DNA of 64,000 bases from positions 1 to 64,000 of the forward strand of contig JASGMJ010000007.1 of assembly GCA_030156535.1 (NCBI GenBank). The letters run 5' to 3'. Within the stretch, counting starts at the first letter, position 1. Every line of letters begins with the position of its first letter. Both the position numbers and the translations under genes were made by a program. Shown piece after piece: positions 22,572 to 32,678 of the stretch. Origin of the DNA: Candidatus Sumerlaeota bacterium (lineage in GTDB: Bacteria; Sumerlaeota; Sumerlaeia; SLMS01; JAHLLQ01). The notes under the pieces are model-generated. The model saw nothing but the letters and a program-made list of their open reading frames with translations. It searched no databases and had not been told where the DNA came from.

Positions 22572-23420
22572 ATGACCGACCCAACAAACTCCGACTCCGG
22601 GCAATTACTCGATCCTCTCCCGTTGGCCGATGAGGCGCGTCTTCCCAAGGGCTTCTGGCAGGGAGTCGACTACCTGCTGATGAATGCAGAGGACGTTCTG
22701 GAACTGATGCGCCAGGACAAGGATACTTGGCGGCTGAATCGTTTCTTCTTCGTGGTCGCGCTGGTGCTGGGAGCCTTGTACGGCTGCGTGATGGGAGCCA
22801 CCAACCTGTGCCAGGGGACGGTGCTCCCAATGAACGACAAGCTGGCCATGATCGCCGTTTCGGGGATCAAGGTTCCGCTCCTGTTCCTGCTGTCCGTGCT
22901 CATCGTATTCCCCCCAATCTATGTGTCGAACGCTTTCGTGGGGGCGAAGCTGCCGTTCCGAAAGATGGTTGCCGTCATGCTCGCGGCCGTGGGGATGCAG
23001 GTGACGATCCTGGCCTCGATGGCAACGGTGGCACTGTTATTTGCAGTGACGAGCCGCAGCTACCACTTCATCAAACTGATGCACGTGGTGTTCTTTGTTT
23101 ACGGTGGCTTTGCCGGACTGGTTTTCGTGACGCGCGCCATTCGGCAGGTGGCGGGAGAGGCGGGGAAGGCAACGCCCGCCATCCTGTTCCTGGGCTGGCT
23201 GCTGCTGTACGGTTTCGTCGGGACGCAGTTGGCGTGGACGCTGAGACCCTTTGTGGGATCGCCCAACGAGCCGTTCCAACTGTTCCGCGAGCGGGATGGA
23301 AACGTCTTCGAGTCGATCATTTACTCGACCGGCCAGTTCCTTGTCGGCAAGGACGGCCGGGAGCTCGAATGGTCGCGCGAGGCGGGCGGGGCACCCGCTC
23401 CGCATCCGGAGGAGCCCTGA
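22572..23420 (+). CDS. Multi-pass membrane protein, paralogue of the previous gene
   Basis: A 282-residue protein with a ~55-residue soluble N-terminal arm that the shorter paralogue lacks (DYLLMNAEDVLELMRQDKDT). About six membrane helices follow. The conserved 'LLLYGFVGTQLAWTLRPFVGSPNEPFQLFRERDGNVFESI' core (quoted in parts here: YGFVGTQLAW, LRPFVGSP, NVFESI) matches the neighbour. GGAGGG lies about seven bases before ATG 22572, and the gap to the previous gene is only 32 bases, so they are likely one transcript. It converges on the Agl23-like gene with nine bases between stops. The function is unknown. Confidence 0.6.
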   Translation: MTDPTNSDSGQLLDPLPLADEARLPKGFWQGVDYLLMNAEDVLELMRQDKDTWRLNRFFFVVALVLGALYGCVMGATNLCQGTVLPMNDKLAMIAVSGIKVPLLFLLSVLIVFPPIYVSNAFVGAKLPFRKMVAVMLAAVGMQVTILASMATVALLFAVTSRSYHFIKLMHVVFFVYGGFAGLVFVTRAIRQVAGEAGKATPAILFLGWLLLYGFVGTQLAWTLRPFVGSPNEPFQLFRERDGNVFESIIYSTGQFLVGKDGRELEWSREAGGAPAPHPEEP

Positions 23421-23429
23421 ACGCGTGTT

Positions 23430-25991
23430 TCAGGGCGTGCCCGGGCGCCGGATAAGATCGCGGCGGACGCCGAGGAGATACTCGACGGTGGACGTGCGCA
23501 TTCCGGGGGCGGCGGGATCGACCTCGCGGAAAGCCAGATAGCGGAGAAAGCGCACCCACTCGCTGCGGGACTGGGCGATGAGTGCCTTCTCCGCTTCTTC
23601 GTTTTCTGTGGTCGAGCCCGGGACGAGGACGCGCCAGATGTCAGCCATGGCGCGGTAGTCGGCGGGTTCGGAAAGCCAATACATGCGGCCACGGCCACGA
23701 ACGAGGGCATAGGCATCGCGGAAGGCCTCGTCGTCGAGCGCGTCGCGCCGCGCGATGACAATGGGCCAGTCCTGCCCGGCGACGCCGGTCAGGTCGGTGC
23801 GCTCCTGCCATTCGATGTCGCGCAAATACCAGCGCATGGGCCAGATGACGTCGTCGTTGACGATCAACACGCGAACGTCGTCGCAAACGACGGTGCCGGA
23901 GTGACGGGCTGTCCATTCGGGGTCGAAGGGATCGGTGTCCCAGGACTCGGCGGCGAGTCCGTCGAGCAGCCCGGTGGCGGCTCCTTCAGCGGCGAGTTCG
24001 CGAAGAGCCAGGGCGTGGCGTTTGAGATCCATCGGGGTTTCGCTGTACGCGGAGATGCGTTCGCGCACGTCACCCGGATTGCCAAAGGAGGCGTGCAGGG
24101 CCGCGCGCGCGTTCCACCCTGCGGCCAGGACAAGCGCACAACCTCCGGCGGCAAGTGCCGCGTAACGGCGGCGCGGCACGGAAAGCGAGCAGGCCCACGC
24201 GGCGAAACGCTGGGCATAGATCCCGGCAAGCAGCACGAGCGGCACCGCGATGTGAATGCCGACCCACGGGACTTTCTCGCGCGCATAACTCGCCGCACCC
24301 GCCATCGTGATCAGCCACCAGAACAGGAAGGCTTGGAAGCGCCGTTGTTGCTGGATCGAACGCCACGTGGCAAACGTCCCGAACAGCATCAGGAATGCGA
24401 TGAGGAACAGGTGCGCGCCGCTGTTCAGGCTCAGGGTATCGTCGATGTGCTTGAGTCCTGTCGGCGCCAACGTTGCACCGCCGCGAACAACCGGCGCCGC
24501 GAGAAAAGAAGACCATGCCGGCGAGTTGAAGTACGCGATCGAAAAGCCAACGAACAGCAGTGCAAGAACGGGCCAGGCGATGCGCCCCGCACGAGGCCAC
24601 GCGCAAAGCCCGATGGCCGCCAGCAACGAAACCTGCCCAAGATGGCGGAAGTAGAGCATCGGGACGTCAAGTCCACGAAACACCCAGAGATGGAAGAAGA
24701 GAAACGCGGCCGCGAGGAAGAGAAAGACGAGCCCGGTCAGGCGGTCCCACCCTCCGCGTCCCGCCGATGCGATCCACACGCCAAGCACCAGCAACACCTC
24801 GGGCATCTCGTAGACGACCATGTTCACGAGGTGCATGTGGAACGGACCCTGGAGGCGGTGCATGGCGTGCTGGCCCATCCAGTACGCCAGCGTTTTGTGA
24901 TAAGCCTCGAAGGGGCCGAGCTGAAACTGGAACGCCGTCGTGAAGAGGAACTGGTAAACGAACAGCCCACCGCACAGCGCGCCGAGCAACCAGAAGCGGC
25001 GCTGCCACAAATCGCTCCAAAGACCGCGCACAAGGCGGGCACTCCCCCACCCGCGTGCGACGGCGAAATGCAACCCGATCCCAAACGCCAAGCAGGCCGC
25101 CAGCGCACCGGGATAGAAGATTCGCCAGAAGCCACGCGTTCCCAGAAGACCAGCATTTTCAACCGGGCCGATCCAGCCCAACGCCAGCAGCACGGAGCGC
25201 ACGTCGCTCAAAACGAAATCATGGCCGAGGGACTCGACGACATCCGCGTCGAACTGGATGCCTTCGAGAATGCGCGTCAGAAAAAGGAAACCCGCGAGAA
25301 AAACCAGCACTCCGGCGGGCACAGGCGAAGGCGGAGGGACGCGTGGCTCCGTGCTTTCCGCGCTGTCCGCGCGTTTCTCCAGCAATCCCCGCGCGAGATC
25401 GTGAATCACGAGCATCAGCAGGAACGTGGCGAGCGTGAAGTAGATGAAGACGCTGCTCTCCTTGTTGCAGAACAACACAACAAGCGAGAGGACGAGGCTG
25501 ACAAGCCAACCGGGACGGCGCGAATGCCACCAGTTCGCCGCCGAGGCAACGATCCACAGCGTTGCGAAAACGAAGAGGGCGTCGTTGCGGAAGAAGCGCT
25601 GGTAGTACATCAGCGCCCCGGACGCGGCGTAGAAGGCCAGTGCGACGGGAGTGCCAACGCGGCCAAGCCAACGGCGCATGGCCACGATCCAGAAGAACCC
25701 GCCAATGCCCAGCAGGCCCGCCCCCAGCCGCGTCGTGAAGTCCGAATCGCCGAAGAGCGAGAAGATGGCGGCCTGAATCCACAGCATCGCCGGTCCGTGC
25801 AGGACGGGTTCGTACTTGTAGATCAGGTCCTCGTGAATCGTGAAATAGGAGTAGTAGACGAAGAGCGACTCGTCGTGCATCAACGCCTTCTCGCCAATGC
25901 CAACGAGGCGGCTGCACACGAGGAACGCGAACAGCACGGCGTAGATGCCCCACTCGGCAAGGCGGCGCGCATCGGGACGTGGCAGGTTCAC
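23430..25991 (-). CDS. Agl23/TIGR03663-like GT-C membrane protein
   Basis: An 853-residue protein with many membrane helices and a GT39-like start: 'EKALMHDESLFVYYSY' (Asp-Glu in the first loop), 'YEPVLHGPAMLWIQA' and 'FRNDALFVFATLW'. This matches the family annotated as flippase-activity-associated protein Agl23, related to polyprenyl-phosphate-sugar-dependent transferases. The C-terminal ~230 residues form a soluble domain (VRVLIVNDDVIWPMRWYLRDIEW). The GTG start at 25991 overlaps the stop of the DUF2298 gene (GTGA), which indicates translational coupling. The likely role is transfer or handling of a lipid-linked sugar on the outer face of the inner membrane. Confidence 0.75.
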   Translation of the reverse strand: MNLPRPDARRLAEWGIYAVLFAFLVCSRLVGIGEKALMHDESLFVYYSYFTIHEDLIYKYEPVLHGPAMLWIQAAIFSLFGDSDFTTRLGAGLLGIGGFFWIVAMRRWLGRVGTPVALAFYAASGALMYYQRFFRNDALFVFATLWIVASAANWWHSRRPGWLVSLVLSLVVLFCNKESSVFIYFTLATFLLMLVIHDLARGLLEKRADSAESTEPRVPPPSPVPAGVLVFLAGFLFLTRILEGIQFDADVVESLGHDFVLSDVRSVLLALGWIGPVENAGLLGTRGFWRIFYPGALAACLAFGIGLHFAVARGWGSARLVRGLWSDLWQRRFWLLGALCGGLFVYQFLFTTAFQFQLGPFEAYHKTLAYWMGQHAMHRLQGPFHMHLVNMVVYEMPEVLLVLGVWIASAGRGGWDRLTGLVFLFLAAAFLFFHLWVFRGLDVPMLYFRHLGQVSLLAAIGLCAWPRAGRIAWPVLALLFVGFSIAYFNSPAWSSFLAAPVVRGGATLAPTGLKHIDDTLSLNSGAHLFLIAFLMLFGTFATWRSIQQQRRFQAFLFWWLITMAGAASYAREKVPWVGIHIAVPLVLLAGIYAQRFAAWACSLSVPRRRYAALAAGGCALVLAAGWNARAALHASFGNPGDVRERISAYSETPMDLKRHALALRELAAEGAATGLLDGLAAESWDTDPFDPEWTARHSGTVVCDDVRVLIVNDDVIWPMRWYLRDIEWQERTDLTGVAGQDWPIVIARRDALDDEAFRDAYALVRGRGRMYWLSEPADYRAMADIWRVLVPGSTTENEEAEKALIAQSRSEWVRFLRYLAFREVDPAAPGMRTSTVEYLLGVRRDLIRRPGTP

Positions 25992-28900
25992 GAGCCGTCT
26001 CCCTCCAAAGCGAACTCAGCGGGAACGCGGTAGATCGTCACGTTGCCCTGCTGGAAGGCGGGCTCCCACTGGGTGAACTTGGAGAGCCCCTCGGCGTGCG
26101 CGGCATAGCGCAGGCGCTCGCTGCTTCCCACGATGACGTAATCGATGCCGTGGAATTCCAGGAGATCACGCACTTCGCGGTCGAAGGAGGGCGACTCGTA
26201 GAGAAGATCGGCCTGGGCGATGAGGCGCTCGGTGAGAGCGAACGTGCCAACGCTGCCGATGTCGCGGCGATTGATCGTGTGCACGAGAAGTTGGCGCCAG
26301 GCGTCGTCGCGTTCGGGAAACGACAGGTGCGCGAGGCGGAGGCGATCGGACGGCGGGGAGGCGGCGAGATTCTTGATCAACTGGATGTCGGCGAGGGACA
26401 TTCCATCGGCGAAGAAGATGCGGGCGGTTTCGAGGAGGTTCTGCTCCTCCAGCGTGAGATGCCGTGCATACCGGCGGGCCATTGAATCAGGGACGGAGGA
26501 CTTCCAGCCGCGCCACTGGAGTTCGTGATGCGCCCATCCCACAAGCGTCGGAATGCCCGTAGCGGCGGCAAACCGCCCGACGGGCGAGTAGGAAGCGGAG
26601 AGCGGCGCGCGTGCCTGGATGTTGAAGTCGGGCGGCGCCTCCAACAGACGGTCGCCGGGGCGCGCATTGGCGTTCAGCCACGCGATGGCGGCCGCGTCGT
26701 CGCGGGTCGAAGGCTTGTGGGTCATCCATTCGAGCGCATCGAGTGTGCGGCGGGCATAGATGGGGTGCTCGGGGGAGTCCTCGGCGCGTGCCCATACCGG
26801 AATGGCGGACTCATCCGTGAAGAAATGGCGCGTGCGCGTGGCCGTTGCCGCATAGGGATAGAGAAGCCCGAGAGCCGTGAGAAGGAGCGCGAGCAGCACA
26901 ACGCCCGCCACTCCTGCGTAGCGAAGAGCCACCGGAACGCGAAGGCGTGGGCTGCGAAGCGTTGTCCAGGCGAGCGCCAGCACGCGCACCATCGCCATGG
27001 CGAGAATCGGCCAGAGCGGATACCAGATTTTGAAGGGCGTGTTGTAGCGCTCGTAGTCGCCTTCATATTCGTCGTCGAAGTGCAGCGCCTCGCAGAACCA
27101 GTGGTAGAGGAAGGCAATGGCGAGGAACGTCCAGAGCGGGCGTTCCCTGCTCCGTCCCCAGGCAAGAACCAGGCAGCACGCCGCGGCCACGAGAGCGAGC
27201 GGTCCCAGCCAGTAGCGCATGATGTTGAACGCGAAACCGGCAAGCGCCAACAGCACCATGACGAACGCGAAGAAGCGTCCGTTGGTCCAGTCGGCAGCTT
27301 TCAGAATCGTGCGCCCCACGAGAAACGGCAGCACGGGGAACAAGAATATCCCCCAGTGCGTGAAGTAGTCCACGAGCGTGGTGCGCAGATAATGCGGAAA
27401 TGGATTGATGGGAGAGCGTGCCCAGAATTCGACCCAGAACCCATCAACCCAGCCAAACAGTCCGGGAGCGAGAACCGGAGGCACGAGCGAGAGAAACGCG
27501 GCTTCCTCCTTCTGAAGCGGCGAGTGGAAAAACAGGAGAAAGGGCGAGGCCACAGCGAGCGCGCCAAAGCCGCAAACGGCATACGCCATGCCCGTCGAGG
27601 CAAGCCAGCGCTTCCACGGCTGCGTTGCCCGGAACGCGCTCCACGCGGCGACGCCCACGCAGAGCACGAAGAGCAGACCGTCGCGAAAACCGTGGAGCGC
27701 CAGCGAGGAACCGGCCGCGCCGGGCTCCATCGCGCGCGCCGTCTCGTAGCCACCGAAGCTCGCCGTCAGAAACGCCATCGCTGCCGGCACGCCAATGGTC
27801 CAGACAGTGAAGGTGCTCTCCCATCGCGCCATGAAGAGCCCTGCGACGAGCAGGAGCAGTGCGCCAGCGGTGATCAACGGATTGCCGAACACGGGCACGA
27901 TTCCGTTGGCGGCGTTGACGATGAGTGCTGTCAGGAACAGCAACAGAACGGACGCCCCCACGAAGAACGGCCAGCGCCAGCCATCCCCAAAGGCAAGCCC
28001 GCGCAGGCTGAGCGCCAGCGCGAGCAGGTACAACGGCCCGAGCACGAGGCAGTCCCAGATGTTCACCGGGCACGCCATGCCAATGAGCAATGCCATCAGC
28101 GCGAGGTCCCCTCCCGCGCGGCGAAACCACTGCCCGGCCGTGCGCAGTCCGCGCTGCGTTTTGCGGAGAAGCTGGAGTACGGCGGCGAGCGCGACCATGA
28201 ACAGCGGGAGCACCATGTGGTGCGCGTGCAGGTCGCCAAGGATCGCGCTGAAGAAGGGGAACTCGGTGATTGTGCCGGGAGTCGTCGTCGTGTCGGGCGC
28301 GCCATGCACGGCACGGCTGGAGCGCCAGTAGTCGATGGCGGCAAGATTGCGCGGTGTGAAGCGCAGAAGGCCGGGGTTCTCGCGCAGCTCGACGATCAAG
28401 TCGGTGCGCTGCCCGGTGGTCAGGTTGGGGCGCTCTTCAAGCAGTGCGTCGATGCGGGCATTGAGGCCGATCGGTTGGCGCTCGGCGAGTTGCTCCCAGG
28501 CATCGAGATTGCCAAACAGCGTGACGGCCGCCGCGCCGAGAAGCCCAAAGGCCACGCCGCGATGCAACACGATGCCGCGCCAACGGCGCAGCGCGCTGGT
28601 TTGCTGGATGAAGTTGAATGCCAGTGAAAACGCGGTGCACAGCGTCAGCGCAAAGATCGTGGCGATGCCGAAGTTGAACGCAAAGCGCGCCTCCGTCCCC
28701 GTGCCCTGCGCAATGGAACCGACGAGCGTGTGCCCGCCGTAGTAGTAGTTCGATGCCTCTCCCGCGAACCAGGCATCCGCGGGCGGCAGGTGAACCGCGC
28801 GCATCGACGACGTCAGGTGCATGAGGTTGCCGAACTTCTCGGCGCCGCTCATGGAGGAATCCCACGTGGCGTACGGAATGTAGGAGCGCACGTTGACGAA

Positions 28901-29452
28901 GAAGACGAAACCCGCGAGGAAGAGAAGATGCGCGGCGGCCGTCGGCAGCGCTGCCGTCCGCAGGCGCCGCCGCAGTCCCTCCCCATTGCCGATCCACGCC
29001 ACAGCGGACGCGGCACCGAGCAGCAGGACGGAAAGCCAGAAGGTGAGAGCGCCGTGAGGAAGCGATAGCAACGCGAGCACCGCGAGAAACACCGCCGGAG
29101 TGTAGGCGCGCACGACACTGGCGCGGCGGGGCTGAAGGCCATAGCGCGAGCGCACGCGCCACAGCGTCCACCACCCGGCACTCCCCGCCACCACAGCTGC
29201 GGCCAAGAGCGCCAGCCGGGCCCGGGCCGCGCCCGGCGTGCCGAAGCCCTCAAGCCCCAGGAACCAGCCCATCATGCTGGCGGTGTAGAGAGCAAAGGCA
29301 GGCGCGAGACCACCGCCACGATCAGGGAGAAAACGAAACAGCCGCAGGCACAACGGCGTGGCCGCCAACGCGGCCACGGCACAGGCGGCCCACCAGACGA
29401 AACCGTCGGCGAATCCGCCCAACCACCATGCGGGTGAGAGAAGTTGCGTCAT
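25988..29452 (-). CDS. DUF2298/YYY-type giant membrane protein
   Basis: A 1154-residue polytopic protein. The marks of the DUF2298 (TIGR03662, 'YYY') family are visible: 'EASNYYYGGHTLVGSIAQ', 'FGNLDAWEQL', 'ITEFPFFSAILGDLHAHHMVLPLFMVAL' (here seen as FPFF..LGDLHAH) and a late soluble segment 'EWMTHKPSTRDDAAAIAWL'. Such proteins resemble GT-C glycosyltransferases and often adjoin Agl23-like genes, as here. ATG 29452 is chosen; the upstream TTG has no ribosome site. Hydrophobic segments span most of the first ~900 residues. The substrate is unknown. Confidence 0.75.
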   Translation of the reverse strand: MTQLLSPAWWLGGFADGFVWWAACAVAALAATPLCLRLFRFLPDRGGGLAPAFALYTASMMGWFLGLEGFGTPGAARARLALLAAAVVAGSAGWWTLWRVRSRYGLQPRRASVVRAYTPAVFLAVLALLSLPHGALTFWLSVLLLGAASAVAWIGNGEGLRRRLRTAALPTAAAHLLFLAGFVFFVNVRSYIPYATWDSSMSGAEKFGNLMHLTSSMRAVHLPPADAWFAGEASNYYYGGHTLVGSIAQGTGTEARFAFNFGIATIFALTLCTAFSLAFNFIQQTSALRRWRGIVLHRGVAFGLLGAAAVTLFGNLDAWEQLAERQPIGLNARIDALLEERPNLTTGQRTDLIVELRENPGLLRFTPRNLAAIDYWRSSRAVHGAPDTTTTPGTITEFPFFSAILGDLHAHHMVLPLFMVALAAVLQLLRKTQRGLRTAGQWFRRAGGDLALMALLIGMACPVNIWDCLVLGPLYLLALALSLRGLAFGDGWRWPFFVGASVLLLFLTALIVNAANGIVPVFGNPLITAGALLLLVAGLFMARWESTFTVWTIGVPAAMAFLTASFGGYETARAMEPGAAGSSLALHGFRDGLLFVLCVGVAAWSAFRATQPWKRWLASTGMAYAVCGFGALAVASPFLLFFHSPLQKEEAAFLSLVPPVLAPGLFGWVDGFWVEFWARSPINPFPHYLRTTLVDYFTHWGIFLFPVLPFLVGRTILKAADWTNGRFFAFVMVLLALAGFAFNIMRYWLGPLALVAAACCLVLAWGRSRERPLWTFLAIAFLYHWFCEALHFDDEYEGDYERYNTPFKIWYPLWPILAMAMVRVLALAWTTLRSPRLRVPVALRYAGVAGVVLLALLLTALGLLYPYAATATRTRHFFTDESAIPVWARAEDSPEHPIYARRTLDALEWMTHKPSTRDDAAAIAWLNANARPGDRLLEAPPDFNIQARAPLSASYSPVGRFAAATGIPTLVGWAHHELQWRGWKSSVPDSMARRYARHLTLEEQNLLETARIFFADGMSLADIQLIKNLAASPPSDRLRLAHLSFPERDDAWRQLLVHTINRRDIGSVGTFALTERLIAQADLLYESPSFDREVRDLLEFHGIDYVIVGSSERLRYAAHAEGLSKFTQWEPAFQQGNVTIYRVPAEFALEGDGS

Positions 29453-29530
29453 GTCAGCGGCCCGCTCTCCTGCCAAACGGACAAGAGTCAACGAAGGGCA
29501 GGGATGCTCGCCAACGCAAGCCGTGTCCTG

Positions 29531-32500
29531 CTACTTGGCGAGCAATTCCTCCGCAAGTGTCTTGAGCAACCCGGTCCGCGCGGCAACGGGGAGCACCGTT
29601 TCCACCGGGAAGCCTGCGAGGGCGACCCCATTGCCCGTCACCAGGGCGGGCTCCCGCGTATCGCCGTAGACCATCCGGACCTGCATCGCCGCCACGGGCG
29701 AGAAGCTTTCGGCTGATTCCACGGGATAGACCAGGCGCTCGATGTTGATCGGCCATTCCAAGTCGCGCCCAAAGAAGAACGGCTTCATCGCGCGTTCCGC
29801 GGCGGCATCGGTGGGAACGACGGTGTTGATGTTCGTTGCATCGCCCGCGTAGTCCGCAAGGCCCAGCACGTCTCGGGCGAAAGCACGGCTGTCATCGTTG
29901 GCCAACGGGCCGCGGATGAGGTCTTCACCGACGAAGGCGCCGCTGACGATCAGGGCGCCGCCGCTCTCCACATGCTGGCGCAGACGCGAACGAACGTCCG
30001 CGGGAAGCACCTCGAACTCGGTCGTCATGCGGTCGGGGGCCCCGACGCCGTTCATTCCCGCAGGCGGGGGCGTGGAGCGCTGCTCGCCCGCGATCCAGTC
30101 GATCAGTGGGTAGGCGGCCTCCACGGTGCCGTCCGCGTAGGCCTGCCACGTGCAGGAATCAAATGCGTAGCCCGACTCCGCAAATGCATTGGCGTGCTTC
30201 ACAATGTGGTCGAACGTATTGCCGGGTTCCAGCGAGTTCTCCAGGGCGCTCTGGCTGGCGCCAAGGCCCGGGGTTTCGAGATCGTTGGCCCACTCCGACG
30301 TCGTGACGAAGTCGTACTGGTCACCGACGAGGGCATAGGTTGCCCCATACCCAACGCCGGGGTCGGCGGAACGGTCGAAGCCACGTGCGCCGGGATTATC
30401 GACGATGGCGGGGCCGCAAATGCGGTCGAACCCATCGACGATCAGCAGCGGCGATTTGCCTTCAGACCAGCGCACGGAAACAACGGGGGTCGGGAAGGAT
30501 TCGCCCCCCGCATTGGCCGCCGTCACGCGAAAGGAGACGGTCTTGTCTGCTTCGAGTCCGCTGACTTCATAGCGCGGCGTTTGCACCCAGGTGCCGTTGT
30601 CGAAAGCGCGGCCATCGGCGCTGCGGTAGACAATGTAGCCGGAGGGAGTGGCACTCGGTTCGAGGGGATCCTGGACGGGGCGCCACGTCAGTACGGCCTT
30701 GCCGCCGCCCACCGAGCGCACGGCGAGATGCGACGGCGCGAGCGGTGCGAACACCGGATCGTATCCGTTGGCGTAGGCGACGAAACGCACGATGGCTTTT
30801 GCCACGGCACGCGACATGTCGAAGCGGAAACGCGGGTCGAGCCCGTACTTCATGTCGTTGAAGTTGTGATGCGAGAGAAGTTCGAGGAGCACCGTGGGCA
30901 TGTTGGGGCGGCGCGCTTCGCCGTAGTTGCCATCGCGAAGCTGGCGCTTGCGCCACGTGGTGGAGTAATGCGCCTCGGCCACGCGCGAGATTTCGTACTG
31001 CACGAGCGCCGCGAGATGGCGGTTGAGCACGCGGCTGCGGCCATCGGGGAACTCGGTGTCGCCCTGCTGGTCGACAAGGCGGTAGATCGCGAGGGCGCCG
31101 ATCAGGCCGTCCTCGTCGTAGCCCGCGTCGGTGTGCCAGGCGATCGTGGCATCAACGGGCATGTGGAGCCCTTCGGCGTCGGGCGCCTCGTTCATGGCAT
31201 CGTGGAGGTAGTTGGGCCACTCGCCGCGCAGAATGATGTCGCGGTTGTAGTCGGAGCCGAAATGGCCGGGCGAGGCGCTGCGCGGAACAACGGTTTCCAG
31301 CGGTGCGCCGGAATAGAGGGCCCAGTAAAGCCCTGCCTCGGCGTGGCGGGGCTTGCCGCTGATCATGTTGCCACTCGCAATGTTGCCCCAGCCACCGCCA
31401 AAGCGCACGGCGTCGATGTTGACGGTCGTTGCAACGCCTTCACGCGCGGCCTGCTCGGAGGCAACGGCGCCGGAAGCAGCGATGCGCACGCTGCCGGTAG
31501 CCTCGTTGGCACCCTGCGCGAACTCGAAGAAACCGGCAAACACCCAGGTATTGCCAGCAACCTGCTGATTCACGCGCACCGTGGTCGTGCCGCCGAGGTG
31601 ACGGATTTCCACGGGCACCGAGGGGCTGTTCGTGGGCTTCTGCGCCCAGGAAAGAGTGACGGCATAGCGCCCCTTGTGCGGGATGTAGGGAACGTAGACG
31701 GCTTCGGCGGTGGCATCGGTCACGGGGGCTTCGAGCGTGGTACCGCGCTTGAAGGGTTCCTCCTGCGAGGTAAGCGCCACGGGGCGCCCGCCCTGCCATC
31801 CGGAGGCACCTGCGTCCGTCCACGATCCGCTCGAACGGAAGAGCGAGAGATCGTCCTGGCCGTCGTTGTCGACGATGACTTCGCCGAGCTGGTAGTCGCG
31901 CTCGCGCAGCGAGAACACGTTCGCCCCCGCGTTCTCGAGCATCGGAATCAGGAAGGGGTTGGTGAAGGACGCGGGGAACATGTCCTCGACGATGGTGTAG
32001 ACGCGGGCGCGCTGGAGCTGCCAGCGGTTCTCCTTGTGCCACGTCCAACCGTGCGAGGCGGAGACGACGATGTTGCGCCCCTGGAGTCCGCCCCGGCGCT
32101 CGGGGCCGGCGTAATCGGGATGCTGAACGACGGGATAGGGCGAGCGCTCGGCCGGAGCACCCGCACTGTTCTGGCGGCGGATCGTCTCGCGGCTGGTGAC
32201 AATTTCCTCGAGCGGGTAGTCGCGGCCGTCGTCCTTGCTGCCAAAGCGCACCCGGATCGCCAGGGGTGCTCCGGGTGCCAGTTGCGAACCGAGAATCGCA
32301 CGAAGGCGGCTCTCCAGTTGGCGGGCTTCGGCGAAGGTCCACACGCGCTCGGCAAAGGACTCGTTAAATGTCACTGTCGCCCCGGATGTCTCCACGGCGA
32401 CGTCGGCCACGGCAGTGCGCGGCGGAAAGAAGGCATTCCATTGCAGCCCCTCGGGAGCCTTGGCGCGTTCTTCTTCAATGAAACTCGCGATGGCCGCCTT

Positions 32501-32602
32501 TGCGTCGTCCGGCGAAGCCGGAGCAGGCTCCTGAGCCGGGAGGGCAATCGCGGCAAAAAGGAACGAGACGATCAGGACGGACAACAAACGATACGACGGC
32601 AC
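29531..32602 (-). CDS. Secreted xanthan-lyase-like protein with N-acetylmuramoyl-L-alanine-amidase-like domain
   Basis: A 1023-residue exported protein. GTG 32602 follows GAGGAG and yields a signal peptide (PSYRLLSVLIVSFLFAAIALPA). Around residues 170-270 and 420-650 is a split catalytic region resembling Zn-dependent amidases: 'NIVVSASHGWTW', 'TIAWHTDAGYD' and 'NMPTVLLELLSHHNFND'. Between them is a golvesin-like beta domain (GRYAVTLSWAQKPTNS). A fibronectin III-like module follows (~660-750, SGYIVYRSADG). The C-terminal third resembles a ThuA/glutamine amidotransferase-like fold (LLIVDGFDRICGP). Database names such as 'xanthan lyase' for this family are loose. A role in wall or surface polymer turnover is the cautious reading. 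Confidence 0.7.
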   Translation of the reverse strand: MPSYRLLSVLIVSFLFAAIALPAQEPAPASPDDAKAAIASFIEEERAKAPEGLQWNAFFPPRTAVADVAVETSGATVTFNESFAERVWTFAEARQLESRLRAILGSQLAPGAPLAIRVRFGSKDDGRDYPLEEIVTSRETIRRQNSAGAPAERSPYPVVQHPDYAGPERRGGLQGRNIVVSASHGWTWHKENRWQLQRARVYTIVEDMFPASFTNPFLIPMLENAGANVFSLRERDYQLGEVIVDNDGQDDLSLFRSSGSWTDAGASGWQGGRPVALTSQEEPFKRGTTLEAPVTDATAEAVYVPYIPHKGRYAVTLSWAQKPTNSPSVPVEIRHLGGTTTVRVNQQVAGNTWVFAGFFEFAQGANEATGSVRIAASGAVASEQAAREGVATTVNIDAVRFGGGWGNIASGNMISGKPRHAEAGLYWALYSGAPLETVVPRSASPGHFGSDYNRDIILRGEWPNYLHDAMNEAPDAEGLHMPVDATIAWHTDAGYDEDGLIGALAIYRLVDQQGDTEFPDGRSRVLNRHLAALVQYEISRVAEAHYSTTWRKRQLRDGNYGEARRPNMPTVLLELLSHHNFNDMKYGLDPRFRFDMSRAVAKAIVRFVAYANGYDPVFAPLAPSHLAVRSVGGGKAVLTWRPVQDPLEPSATPSGYIVYRSADGRAFDNGTWVQTPRYEVSGLEADKTVSFRVTAANAGGESFPTPVVSVRWSEGKSPLLIVDGFDRICGPAIVDNPGARGFDRSADPGVGYGATYALVGDQYDFVTTSEWANDLETPGLGASQSALENSLEPGNTFDHIVKHANAFAESGYAFDSCTWQAYADGTVEAAYPLIDWIAGEQRSTPPPAGMNGVGAPDRMTTEFEVLPADVRSRLRQHVESGGALIVSGAFVGEDLIRGPLANDDSRAFARDVLGLADYAGDATNINTVVPTDAAAERAMKPFFFGRDLEWPINIERLVYPVESAESFSPVAAMQVRMVYGDTREPALVTGNGVALAGFPVETVLPVAARTGLLKTLAEELLAK

Positions 32603-32678
32603 GGCGGGCTCCTCGGGAAAAGAGAGTCGAAGGAAACACGACGGTTTCGGAGGCCGGGGCGTCCGGGCGAGTGTTTTT

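Noticed and set aside
20464..22830. 788-codon minus-strand frame
   Set aside because: It lies opposite the NlpC/P60 and membrane-protein genes and shows only Arg/His-rich antisense composition.
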